Below, one piece after another: positions 24,904 to 33,299 of a stretch of DNA of 52,591 nt (position 1 is the stretch's first letter; the number at the start of each line of letters is the position of its first letter). Origin of the DNA: an uncultured bacterium (GTDB lineage Bacteria; Bacillota; Clostridia; Lachnospirales; Lachnospiraceae); assembly GCA_947063875.1 (NCBI GenBank), contig CAMSTY010000020.1, positions 1-52,591 of the forward strand, in the 5' to 3' direction. The position numbers and the translations under genes are program-made. The notes below the pieces were generated by a model. It saw only the letters and a list, made by a program, of their open reading frames with translations, was not told the origin of the DNA and did not search any database.

Positions 24904-26509
24904 CTTCCTGCCCTCCTTTCCACGCACCGGACATGGCAAGTCCGAAATCCGCGTCCGAATCATCCGGTTTTAAGATGCACGCCAGTTTTCCGTCAGAAAT
25001 AATCGCAATCCGGTCAGAGACGGAACGCAGTTCCATCAACTCGGAAGACACGATAATCACCGTCATCCCCAGCTCCCGGTTCAGCTTCGCCAGATATTCC
25101 AGCACCAGTTTTTTCGCACCGATATCGATTCCCCGGGTCGGCTCTGACACAAACAGGACCTCCGGCTCCAGGGTCAACGCCCTTGCCAGGCATACCTTCT
25201 GCTGATTCCCTCCGGAAAGCGCCCCTGCATGCTGGCGAATCCCCGTACAGCGGATGTCCAGCGTCTTTACCATCTCCTCCGCATGCGCATGGGCGGCCGC
25301 CGCATCATACAATTTCATCCAGGCAACCTTTTTTAAAAATTTGCTGTTTGTCTGCATCGCAGAAAAAATAATGTTCTGCTCGATACTCTCATCCAGCAAA
25401 AGGCCTACGCCGCGCCTGTCTTCCGAAACAAATGCCACCTTATGATCCAGCGCGTCTCCCAATTTACTCAGATTCAACGTCTGTCCAAGGATCTTTACTT
25501 CGCCCTCAGCCTCATAAAGTCCCATAATCCCATTCGGAATCCCCAGTTTCCCCTGGCCTGCGAGGCCCCCGATGCCGAAGATCTCGCCTTTGCGGATGTC
25601 CAGGTCAATCCCTTTCACCTTTTCGCCCGGCATATCTACTTTATAATCCCTCAGGCTTACGGCGATCTCATCATCACGGATCGAACGGTTGTCCAACACG
25701 CTGTCATCCACCAGTTTCTCCATCTTCCGGCCAATCATAAGTTCCGCAATCTCTACCACATTCGTATCCTTGATCTCTTTTCTGGCCACGAACTCCCCAT
25801 CCCGCAGAATCGTCATGGAATCTGCTACGGCCATCACCTCATCCAGACGGTGGGTGATAAAGATAATTGCGATTCCCTGGGAAGAAATCACCCGCATCGC
25901 TTCTAACAGGCGCTCCGCCTCTGACTCCGTCAGCACTGCCGTCGGCTCGTCAAACACCAGAATGCGGATTCCCGTCTTGTCCAGTTCCCTGGCAATCTCA
26001 ATAAACTGCATATAGCCTACCGGAAGTCCTGCCACCTTGACAAACTCCTCAATCTGCAGCCCGATGGTTTTCAGGGCCTTCCTGGCATCTTTGCGCATCT
26101 GCTTAAAATCCAGCGACTCCATGGACCGGCCAAAGAGACGGCTGGCCAGATTCGGCGTGCTGATCTCACGTCCCACCTTAATATTCTCCGTCACGGAAAA
26201 TCCCGGGATCAGCATAAATTCCTGGTGCACCATCCCAATCCCCATTTCCATGGCTTTCAGCGGGGTGTCAATCTGAACCGGCTCTCCGTTCACCTCTACC
26301 GTTCCCTCAAATCCTCCGGTACTGTGGATAACAGGCATTCCGAAAAGAATATTCATCAATGTGGATTTCCCCGCGCCGTTTTCCCCCATCAGCGCATGGA
26401 TCTCCCCCGGGCGGATATGAAGTTTTACTCCTTTCAACACCCGGTTGCCATAATACTCCTTGGCGATGTTATCCATCTTCAAGACATAGGTTTCCTTCGT
26501 TTTCTCCAA
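24896..26509 (-). CDS. Sugar/nucleoside-type ABC ATPase (two NBDs)
   Basis: A 537-residue tandem ATPase. The first domain has Walker A GENGAGKST (about 43-51), then DEPTAVLTESEA after Walker B. The second domain (from about 265) lacks a canonical Walker A (GGLAGQGKLG) but has LSGGNQQKVCLARALTLEPEVLFVSEPTRGIDIGA. This matches the RbsA/MglA-like class, where the second site is degenerate. It starts with a TTG at 26509, eight bases after GAGG, and overlaps the downstream permease by 8 bases. It energises the two permeases. The DUF3798 binding-protein gene lies upstream across a structured 256-bp gap. Confidence 0.92.
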   Translation of the reverse strand: MEKTKETYVLKMDNIAKEYYGNRVLKGVKLHIRPGEIHALMGENGAGKSTLMNILFGMPVIHSTGGFEGTVEVNGEPVQIDTPLKAMEMGIGMVHQEFMLIPGFSVTENIKVGREISTPNLASRLFGRSMESLDFKQMRKDARKALKTIGLQIEEFVKVAGLPVGYMQFIEIARELDKTGIRILVFDEPTAVLTESEAERLLEAMRVISSQGIAIIFITHRLDEVMAVADSMTILRDGEFVARKEIKDTNVVEIAELMIGRKMEKLVDDSVLDNRSIRDDEIAVSLRDYKVDMPGEKVKGIDLDIRKGEIFGIGGLAGQGKLGIPNGIMGLYEAEGEVKILGQTLNLSKLGDALDHKVAFVSEDRRGVGLLLDESIEQNIIFSAMQTNSKFLKKVAWMKLYDAAAAHAHAEEMVKTLDIRCTGIRQHAGALSGGNQQKVCLARALTLEPEVLFVSEPTRGIDIGAKKLVLEYLAKLNRELGMTVIIVSSELMELRSVSDRIAIISDGKLACILKPDDSDADFGLAMSGAWKGGQEDA

Positions 26510-26581
26510 GCTACCATCCTCTTTCTATTCATATTCTCACAACCATCAGCCATGCCCCGCTTCCTGTCTGCGGGACATAAA

Positions 26582-26690
26582 TTCACACAAAGGCTGTTGA
26601 GACCCTTGAGTGAAGTCCAGGTATCCCCGTATACAGAAAGTTCTGCCAACTGATGTCTCAAAGACTCCTGTCGGCAGAACCCCGGATACC
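26582..26690 (-). promoter_or_regulatory. Structured intercistronic RNA between binding protein and ATPase
   Basis: The 256-bp gap (26510-26765) contains nested inverted repeats. An outer pair is GGTATCC (26620-26626) with GGATACC (26684-26690); inside it GTTCTGCC (26640-26647) pairs with GGCAGAAC (26673-26680). A second hairpin, TTCAC...GTGAA with an inner CAAGG/CCTTTG, spans 26582-26613. There is no poly-U, so this is more likely a transcript-stabilising or attenuating structure that lets the binding protein outnumber the membrane complex than a full terminator. Confidence 0.65.
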
Positions 26691-26765
26691 ATCACATTAT
26701 TCCATTTTCAGGTATTGTGCAGCTATCCAAATTCTTTACAGCCACGGCATTTCTCTGCCGGCAGA

Positions 26766-28013
26766 TTACTCAAAGGTAACAAAATCGGACATTACCAGGA
26801 AGTGATTCTCCTTTGCATTGCCGTCGTCATCCACATAGTAATCCAGGGTCATCTGAGCGCCTGGTGTGAACTCCTCTGCACAATCCTGAACGGTAGAACG
26901 CAGCAGTTCCTCATCCAGCACCACGCCGTCAGTCTCGCCCTCAAGGACCTTCTTTGCATACTCTACGCCTGCGCTGATGAACAGCATGTTACAGGGAACA
27001 CCCCAGGTAGACACACGGCCGCCCATATCCGCCTCGGTAACCTTTGCCTGAAGCTGCTCCATCATGTAATCCACGTCAGCCTCATGGCCTGCCATGTCGA
27101 TATTCAGGGCAGCCGGGAAAGCGTGGAAGGGAGACGGACAGCACTGCAGGCTGTAGATCGCGCCGTTCTCAAATACGGAACGGATCAACGGCTCCTGCAT
27201 ACCGCAGTTGGTGGTAAAGAACACCGTATCCTTGCCGTACTTCTCGATCTGACGCGGAACATCCTCCAGAATGAACTGCTGTGCGCCGGTGATACCGGAA
27301 TCGCCAGTGGGGTCCGGAGCGGTAACGTCTACCAGCTCAATGCCATTCTCGGCACAGTACTTCTTCAGATTCTCGTGACGGGCTACGATCAAAGCGTAAC
27401 TCATATGGCGCGGGAAGGAATAGTGAATCATGGTCTTCGCACCCTGCTTGGCAGCCTGGGGCGGAATCACGATACCGCATCCCGGCTCATCTACCTGCAG
27501 AACGATATCTGCCTTTGGGTTGATAACGCCCGGGTCCTCGCCAGGAGTTCCTACGATAAAGATCATATCCGGACGGGTCTCGCGAACCTTATCAATGGCC
27601 GCTGCCGTACCCGGGATCGCCTGGCACCAGATAATCGCCTTCACAGCCGGATCAGAAGCCATCGCCACGGTATTGGAGATAACGGTCTCGGTCTCGGTTG
27701 TAAAGTTATCCGGATAGGTGGAAGTCACAATCAAATCACCATACTTCTCTTTCATCTTGTTCGCCTGGGTAATCTCCTCATCGCCCTGGGAAGCCGTACC
27801 GGTAATAATACCGATCTTGAAATCTCCTGCCGGCTCAGCAGCGTCTGTCTCAGCAGAATCTCCTTCTTCTGCCTTTGTATCCGCCGCTTCTGCTGCAGTA
27901 GTAGCATCGGCTGCCGGAGCCGCCGTCGTCGCAGCTGGCTCTGCCCCGCGGCATCCAGCCATGGAAATCGCCATTACTGTCGCCAGTGTCAAGCTAAGTA
28001 GCCTTTTTTTCAT
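26766..28013 (-). CDS. DUF3798 substrate-binding lipoprotein
   Basis: A 415-residue lipoprotein. It has a lipobox (SMAGC, Cys at about 20), an Ala/Thr-rich linker, then a periplasmic-binding fold: FKIGIITGTASQGDEE, IIWCQAIPGTAAAIDKVRETRPDMIFIVGTPGEDPG, FPRHMSYALIVARHENLKKYC, TTNCGMQEPLIRSVFENGAIY. This is the DUF3798 pattern. The start at 28013 follows a strong GGAGGAG site. It captures the solute outside the cell for the downstream ATPase-permease genes. The substrate is not known for the family; the partner permeases suggest a sugar, nucleoside or related small molecule. Confidence 0.85.
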   Translation of the reverse strand: MKKRLLSLTLATVMAISMAGCRGAEPAATTAAPAADATTAAEAADTKAEEGDSAETDAAEPAGDFKIGIITGTASQGDEEITQANKMKEKYGDLIVTSTYPDNFTTETETVISNTVAMASDPAVKAIIWCQAIPGTAAAIDKVRETRPDMIFIVGTPGEDPGVINPKADIVLQVDEPGCGIVIPPQAAKQGAKTMIHYSFPRHMSYALIVARHENLKKYCAENGIELVDVTAPDPTGDSGITGAQQFILEDVPRQIEKYGKDTVFFTTNCGMQEPLIRSVFENGAIYSLQCCPSPFHAFPAALNIDMAGHEADVDYMMEQLQAKVTEADMGGRVSTWGVPCNMLFISAGVEYAKKVLEGETDGVVLDEELLRSTVQDCAEEFTPGAQMTLDYYVDDDGNAKENHFLVMSDFVTFE

Positions 28014-28063
28014 TACTTTTCTCCTCCTTTTTTGTCGGCTCAGTTTCCTACCTGCCAATTCCA

Positions 28064-28126
28064 TTATCTGATAATTTAGTCAGATAAAGTGGTTCGATTA
28101 TATCATACACATAGGTGGTTTGTCCA
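28064..28126 (-). promoter_or_regulatory. Promoter and palindromic operator of the DUF3798 operon
   Basis: On the minus strand, -35 TGGACA (28121-28126), an 18-bp spacer and -10 TATAAT (28097-28102). A perfect inverted repeat, TTATCTGA (28064-28071) and TCAGATAA (28080-28087), lies at about +3 to +26, a good position for a repressor. No regulator gene is adjacent. Confidence 0.68.
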
Positions 28127-28177
28127 GCTACATTTGTATGTGTACAGCGGATTTTTATGGAAATCGGCCTTATTTCC

Positions 28178-29092
28178 TTAAAATTTCCTCCCTCCGCCCC
28201 CATGGGTGCGCCCGCTTGACGACCTGTGAGTCGTACTGCGCCCAGAACTCCCATAGCCTCCCGTGCTTCGGTAGGATGTCCTTGGAATCACCTGCCTGGC
28301 AATATGGGAAGACGTCAGCGTATCCTGTCTGTTCCGAAAACGGAAGCCGGCATTTGCCCGATATGCCATATAATAGCCGGAAGCCCGGCCACGTTCCTGT
28401 TCCATTGCATATTCCCGCCTCACCTTCGCACATGCGCTCCAAGCGCAAAAGGCCGACACTGCTACCGCCAGCAAAGCCTCATACCAACGGATGCTCCTGT
28501 GAGCTTTTCCCGGATAACGCAGGATTTCGCCGGTATCCCGGTCCACCTGGACCTGCCCGCCGGCAGCTCCCTTATCGTACCATTTTTCGGTATCGGAAAA
28601 CAGCCTTTTTGCACAGCCGGCATAATCCCCTCTTCCCATATGGACCATTCCGGCATCCAGCATGGCGTCCACCCTCTCATCCGTCAGTATCCAGATCATT
28701 TCCCCGCAGGTAGAAATGTACAATTCCCGGTTATCCATATCCATCAGATAGAGTACGCCGCTGCCCTCCTCACCGGTTCCAAAATCATTTTCATCATAAA
28801 AATCATCCGCATACTCTTCGGAAGACTTTCCTTGGGCGTCCTTTGCCGTCACCAGCACCACATCCATACCGGTTTTTTCCTGAAGTCCTTGTATTTTCTC
28901 CTCCAGTCCGGCCTCTTCTTCCTCAGAAAACAAGTCCGCCTGGTCATATACCCGCTGCCCGAAAGAATCGTCCGCCGCCCTTACCGGAATCCTGATTATC
29001 CCGAACAGGAGTCCGGCCAGGAAACACATTATCCATATACGGAAAACTCTCCTTTTCCTTACGCCATTCTTCCCTTTCATACCACTGACCAT
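28178..29092 (-). CDS. ydjH: TPM-domain membrane protein (YdjH-like)
   Basis: A 304-residue protein. A signal or anchor segment (about 18-38) leads to a TPM domain (FGQRVYDQADLFSEEEEAGLEEKIQGLQEKTGMDVVLVTAKDAQGKSSEEYADDFYDENDFG, then GVLYLMDMDNRELYISTCGEM). A second membrane helix at about 210-225 is followed by a Ser/Arg-rich tail ending HGGGGRKF. The order SPFH protein, zinc-ribbon protein, TPM protein is that of B. subtilis ydjI/ydjG/ydjH, whose products form a membrane complex tied to PspA-type stress protection. It begins 7 bases after the zinc-ribbon gene. The symbol is by domain and context; I did not compare sequences directly. Confidence 0.75.
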   Translation of the reverse strand: MVSGMKGKNGVRKRRVFRIWIMCFLAGLLFGIIRIPVRAADDSFGQRVYDQADLFSEEEEAGLEEKIQGLQEKTGMDVVLVTAKDAQGKSSEEYADDFYDENDFGTGEEGSGVLYLMDMDNRELYISTCGEMIWILTDERVDAMLDAGMVHMGRGDYAGCAKRLFSDTEKWYDKGAAGGQVQVDRDTGEILRYPGKAHRSIRWYEALLAVAVSAFCAWSACAKVRREYAMEQERGRASGYYMAYRANAGFRFRNRQDTLTSSHIARQVIPRTSYRSTGGYGSSGRSTTHRSSSGRTHGGGGRKF

Positions 29093-29099
29093 CCTGCCC

Positions 29100-30119
29100 T
29101 CATATAAAATATCCTGCTGTCAGCAGCGCCGCCAGCAATGGCACAAAAACTTTCAAAAACAATCCCCTTAACTGTCCCTTATCTACCGGCAGTTCCCCGC
29201 AGACCTTCCCTGTCTGCCCATTACAGGCAAAATAATAGATTTTATCTGAGTTTTTATCCCGATAAGTCAGGGTCCACACCGGCATCAATACATAACGCCA
29301 CCGGGGATTCTCAATTCGTGTCTCCCTGGCACGCACATTTACCGTGCGGTATCCGCTGATCTCACTGCGCAGGGAATCCTCGGCAAATTGCCGGACCTCG
29401 CTCTCTACCCCCATGGTAAAAGCAGCCTTTTCCGTATCCCGGTTCTCCGCCATAAAGCCTGACAGATATTCCATATGAAAAGGCTGCATCTTTTCCATCG
29501 CAAAAGGCATTACTCCTTCTGCCAGCTTCCGGTTCGCCTTGGAAAGAGCATTGCGGGCCACATGGTTGATTTCCATTGTTCCTTCCCGATGGATTTCATA
29601 TTCCTCCGTACGGGTAAGCCGCAGGTTTCCCTCTGTCCAGGAAGTCTGTTTCCTTCCCTGTGCATCCAGCCTTCCCTCGACCTGGCAGTCATAAAGCCAA
29701 TACGGGAAATAAACTCCTGTCAGCTTTTCGATCTGATCCTGGGCGTAAAATTCCCTGGGAACATATCGCTTCTTGGCAATCCACTGTTCAAAAATCTCCA
29801 GCGCCTTTTCCTGGCTGACCTCAAACGGAAGGATTCCGTCCGGATGGTAACCGCCTTGCACCCGCCCGGACAGAACCACCGGATTATGGCAGTAATAGCA
29901 GAACGTCGCCGCAGTAGTTTCCTCCGTCACAATTTCCGCCCCGCAGCTTGGGCAGGAATACAGCATCTCCGAGGCCTCTTCCGGCTCGCCTTCCCCAAAC
30001 CGTCCCGTCTGTTCCCTGGAAAACTCTGACCGGCAATACTCGCACTGAAATACCTGCTCTTCTGGATCAAACCGCAGATCACCGCCGCAATTCGGGCATT
30101 TATAGATAATCGCTGCCAT
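29100..30119 (-). CDS. ydjG: Zinc-ribbon membrane protein (YdjG-like)
   Basis: A 339-residue protein with two N-terminal zinc ribbons (CPNCGG...CEYCRS and CPSCGA...CYYCHN, within the first 85 residues) and a soluble domain (YFPYWLYDCQ, YVLMPVWTLTYRDKNSDKIYYFACNGQTGKVCGELP). It has one C-terminal membrane helix (about 318-338). This matches the TFIIB-like zinc-ribbon YdjG type. The start at 30119 is chosen because the upstream alternative (30149) overlaps the SPFH gene. In B. subtilis YdjG and YdjH act together at the membrane; the same operon order here suggests a shared complex with the SPFH protein. Confidence 0.78.
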   Translation of the reverse strand: MAAIIYKCPNCGGDLRFDPEEQVFQCEYCRSEFSREQTGRFGEGEPEEASEMLYSCPSCGAEIVTEETTAATFCYYCHNPVVLSGRVQGGYHPDGILPFEVSQEKALEIFEQWIAKKRYVPREFYAQDQIEKLTGVYFPYWLYDCQVEGRLDAQGRKQTSWTEGNLRLTRTEEYEIHREGTMEINHVARNALSKANRKLAEGVMPFAMEKMQPFHMEYLSGFMAENRDTEKAAFTMGVESEVRQFAEDSLRSEISGYRTVNVRARETRIENPRWRYVLMPVWTLTYRDKNSDKIYYFACNGQTGKVCGELPVDKGQLRGLFLKVFVPLLAALLTAGYFI

Positions 30120-30127
30120 ATTCTCCC

Positions 30128-31447
30128 CTATTCCTTCGGATTCCCGCACTCCTTACAGAACCTTCCTGTATTAACAGCGCCGCACCGGCACACCCATGCG
30201 CTTCCATCCGGCTTAGGACTGCCGCATTCGCTGCAGAATTTTCCGGTGTTCATAGCGCCGCACTGGCAGATCCACGACTCCGCATCCGGGCGGGGATTTC
30301 CGCATTCACTGCAGAATTTGCCATTGTTTGCCGCACCGCACCGGCACACCCAGCTTCCTGCCCCCGCAGCCATGCTCCCGCCAGCCCCCGGTGTTCTCCC
30401 GGCAGCCGTATTCCCGCCGTATCCGCCAGCTCCCTGGCGATTCCCTGCCGGGGCATTCATCTGCATCTGCTGCATATTCATCGCCGAAGCAGCGCCCATA
30501 AATCCGCCGCCCGCATTCATGCCTGCTCCCATTCCCATAAATCCTGCCATCGCCCCGTTCCGGTTCGAGCCTGCCGCTTCCAGGCCGCGCGCGATCGCCC
30601 CCTGTACATATCCCTCCCGCACATTCGGGTCTCCCAGCATTGCACCCTGGTTGCGCATATTGATCAGCTTCTGGGACTCCGCATCATAAGAGATGCTGGC
30701 CAGCCCCACATTCATCACCTCAAACCCTCGCTCGCGCTTCCATCCCTCATCCAGAACCTCCGACATATGGCGGCTCAGCGCCGTTCCCTTGGAAATCACA
30801 AAAGAAATCCGTTCGCCCTCCGCGGACATCCGGTTAATCGATGCCTGCAAGGCCTCCATAAACTCGTTCATATACTGCTCATTGATGGAACTGATTTCCA
30901 CACGATTCACATTTTTGGGAACCACCTGCGCATAAAACAGCAACGGATCTGTAATCCGAATCGAATAGGTGCCGTGTGCCCGCAAAAATAACTCTGCATT
31001 ATAAAAGCTGTCAAAATAATTTACCGGATTGCGGGTACCGAATTTAATCCCTTTAATCTCCTGCAGGTTGACATAAAACACCTTCTGCACTCCCGGTGTC
31101 TCCCCGCCAAATCTGACCCGGTTAAAAGACTCTTTCAAGGCATCCTTAAACTGTCCGTTAAACAATGACGGCAAGGAGGAATTTTTCACAATATAATAAC
31201 CCTCTTCCGCCGTATAATCCACGACCTTGCCGCCATCCACTACCATCATAAACTGATTGGGGTACACATGAATGACCGACCCTTCGGATACGGTATTGTC
31301 ACTGCCTTTTGTATTTGACCCTTTTCGGATTTTTGCCCCGCTTGCAAATACCGTCTGGTCCCCCATATTCCCCGGTTCCATGACCTCCAGCCACTGATCC
31401 GCCAAAGCGCCCCTCATTGCCGTCACTGCCGCTTTGATAATTCCCAT
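30128..31447 (-). CDS. ydjI: SPFH/virion-core-like protein with zinc ribbons (YdjI-like)
   Basis: A 439-residue protein. The N-terminal two-thirds is a YdjI-type SPFH (band 7-like) domain: DQTVFASGAKIRKGSNTKG, MVVDGGKVVDYTAEEGYY, a long KESFNRVRFGG segment, and GFEVMNVGLASISYDAESQ. A Gly/Met/Asn-rich linker (about 290-365) leads to three C-terminal zinc-ribbon copies (WVCRCGAANNGKFCSECG, WICQCGAMNTGKFCSECG, WVCRCGAVNTGRFCKECG). It is first in the ydjI-ydjG-ydjH order. B. subtilis YdjI is a membrane-associated protein of the pspA operon. No pspA gene is next to this copy. Confidence 0.82.
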   Translation of the reverse strand: MGIIKAAVTAMRGALADQWLEVMEPGNMGDQTVFASGAKIRKGSNTKGSDNTVSEGSVIHVYPNQFMMVVDGGKVVDYTAEEGYYIVKNSSLPSLFNGQFKDALKESFNRVRFGGETPGVQKVFYVNLQEIKGIKFGTRNPVNYFDSFYNAELFLRAHGTYSIRITDPLLFYAQVVPKNVNRVEISSINEQYMNEFMEALQASINRMSAEGERISFVISKGTALSRHMSEVLDEGWKRERGFEVMNVGLASISYDAESQKLINMRNQGAMLGDPNVREGYVQGAIARGLEAAGSNRNGAMAGFMGMGAGMNAGGGFMGAASAMNMQQMQMNAPAGNRQGAGGYGGNTAAGRTPGAGGSMAAGAGSWVCRCGAANNGKFCSECGNPRPDAESWICQCGAMNTGKFCSECGSPKPDGSAWVCRCGAVNTGRFCKECGNPKE

Positions 31448-31493
31448 TGCAATCTCCTCCGTTCCGTCTTTGTACTTTTAGTTTTGCTGCCTT

Positions 31494-31544
31494 AAAAAAG
31501 ACAGAAAGCTTTCATCAATTGTAACATGAAGCGCCCTGTCTTTT
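31494..31544 (-). terminator. Terminator of the peptide/nickel-type ABC operon
   Basis: On the minus strand the arms around AAAGACAG and CTGTC (31494-31504 and 31536-31544), with an inner GCTTCAT/ATGAAAGC pair, are followed by TTTTTT. This ends the fused-ATPase transcript before the SPFH gene. Confidence 0.78.
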
Positions 31545-31572
31545 CAAGATAGTAACCAGCCGTACCATCCTC

Positions 31573-33294
31573 TTATTCCAATACAAAATGTCCCGTTTCC
31601 CTCTCAACCATCCGTTCCCCCAGCGGCTCACCCCGATCATAATCAACCAGCTTTCTGCTCCGCTCCCGCACCGGGTCAGGAAGATGTATGGCCGACAGCA
31701 GCGACTTTGTGTAAGGATGCCTTGGATTGCCAAACAGCTCCCCAGTGGGCGCAAGTTCCACCAGCCTTCCTTTTAACATCACGCCTGTCCGGTCGCAAAT
31801 ACGGCGAACCAGCGACAATTCATGCGCAATAAAAAAAAGAGTAAACCTTCTTTCCTGTATAAGCTGTTCCAGCAAGGTGATAATCTGAGCCTGCGTCGAG
31901 ATGTCCAAAGACGCGACCGGCTCGTCTGCAATAATCAGTCTTGGATCTGAGATCAGGCTTCTGGCAATGGCAGCCCGCTGACGCTGACCGCCGGACAGTT
32001 CTCCCGGATATCGGGAAACGACAGAAAGCGGAAGGCCCACCTGCCGCAAAACTTCCTCCAGCCGGTCGCGGCGGCATCCCTTCTCCATGCCTGGCCTCTG
32101 GATTCGCAGCGGTTCCGATATAATCTGTTCCATGGTCATCCTGGGATTTAAGGCGGCGGCAGAATCCTGGAAAATCATCTGCATTTCCTGACGCATCTTT
32201 TTCTGCTGTTCTTTTCTTGCCCCCTCCCCGGCCACCGCCGTTCCTTCATATAAGACAGCGCCGCCTGTCGGGCGGTAAAGCGCTGCCAGAGAGCGCGCTA
32301 CCGTGGACTTCCCGCATCCGGATTCCCCAACCAGTCCAAATGTTTCCCCCTCCTGTATCGCAAGCGAAAGATCCTCCACCGCCCTCACGGTCAGTCTGTC
32401 CCGGACAACAAAGTACTGTCTTAGATGTTGCACCTCCAAAATCTTCCGGCTTTTTGACACCCTCCCATCCGGCGGCCCCGCTGCCGTACCATGAATGCCA
32501 GAGGGACGAAACATCGGATGAGAAGACAGAAGCTTCCTGGTATAAGGATGATGCGGAGCATAAAACACTTCCTTTGCCGTCCCGGTTTCCACGATTTCCC
32601 CTGCCTGCATTACCGCCACCCGGTCCGCAATCCGTGCTGCCGCCCCCAGGTCGTGAGTGACAAAAACAAGGGAAAGTCCCCGTTTTTCCCGGATTTCCAA
32701 AAGCAGATCCAGGATTTTCGTTTCCACCGTTACATCCAAGGCAGTGGTTGCCTCGTCTGCAAAAAGCAGCTGCGGTTCCGAAATCAATGCCGCCGCCAGC
32801 ACGCATCGCTGTCTCATTCCCCCTGACAAAAAGTGAGGCTGCAGATGAAACCGCCTCTCTGCATCCTCAATCCCCACCTCCCGCAAAATATCCAAAACTT
32901 TTTCCCTGGCATCTTTTCTGCTGATCCTCCTGCTCTTTAGCAGTATTTCCATGATTTGTTTTCCTACTGGAATGGTGGGATTTAGTGTGGTAAGCGGGTC
33001 CTGGAATACCATCGACATGGCAGTCCTACGCATCATTCTCAGTTCCTTATCACTACAATCGGTAATTTCTTTTCCGCATAGCCAGATAGATCCGTTTTTT
33101 ATTCGGGCCTGCTTTGGAAGAAGGCGCATCACAGACTGGCACATAACGGTCTTTCCGCAGCCAGATTCCCCCACGATGCAAACGATCTCCCCTTTTTTCA
33201 CGCACAAGTTCACCCCTCTGATTGCCTGTACCTCGCCTTGAGAGGTATCAAAACTCACCTCCAGGTCCTGTAGTTCCAATACTGTTTCCGGCAC
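31573..33294 (-). CDS. Fused DppD-DppF-type ABC ATPase
   Basis: A 573-residue protein containing two complete oligopeptide/nickel-type ATPase domains. Domain 1 (about 1-270) has GESGCGKTV, LSGGMRQRCVLAAALISEPQLLFADEATTALDVT. Domain 2 (about 290-560) has GESGCGKSTVARSL, ELSGGQRQRAAIARSLISDPRLIIADEPVASLDIS. In E. coli the two are separate genes (dppD, dppF); the fusion is common in Firmicutes importers. It starts 5 bases after the binding-protein stop codon and is the last gene of the operon. It powers uptake of peptides, nickel chelates or similar solutes. Confidence 0.93.
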   Translation of the reverse strand: MPETVLELQDLEVSFDTSQGEVQAIRGVNLCVKKGEIVCIVGESGCGKTVMCQSVMRLLPKQARIKNGSIWLCGKEITDCSDKELRMMRRTAMSMVFQDPLTTLNPTIPVGKQIMEILLKSRRISRKDAREKVLDILREVGIEDAERRFHLQPHFLSGGMRQRCVLAAALISEPQLLFADEATTALDVTVETKILDLLLEIREKRGLSLVFVTHDLGAAARIADRVAVMQAGEIVETGTAKEVFYAPHHPYTRKLLSSHPMFRPSGIHGTAAGPPDGRVSKSRKILEVQHLRQYFVVRDRLTVRAVEDLSLAIQEGETFGLVGESGCGKSTVARSLAALYRPTGGAVLYEGTAVAGEGARKEQQKKMRQEMQMIFQDSAAALNPRMTMEQIISEPLRIQRPGMEKGCRRDRLEEVLRQVGLPLSVVSRYPGELSGGQRQRAAIARSLISDPRLIIADEPVASLDISTQAQIITLLEQLIQERRFTLFFIAHELSLVRRICDRTGVMLKGRLVELAPTGELFGNPRHPYTKSLLSAIHLPDPVRERSRKLVDYDRGEPLGERMVERETGHFVLE

Positions 33295-33299
33295 TTATT

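Noticed and set aside
26610..28001. A 463-codon plus-strand frame across the DUF3798 lipoprotein gene.
   Set aside because: It is a shadow of the high-GC third positions of the opposite gene and has no recognisable protein features.
28097..28126. A purine or other known riboswitch before the DUF3798 operon.
   Set aside because: The leader is only about 75 bases long with one simple palindrome, better explained as a repressor operator.
31573..33294. Fused ATPase considered as an assembly error joining two genes.
   Set aside because: Both domains are complete with a natural linker, and such DppD-DppF fusions are known in Firmicutes.
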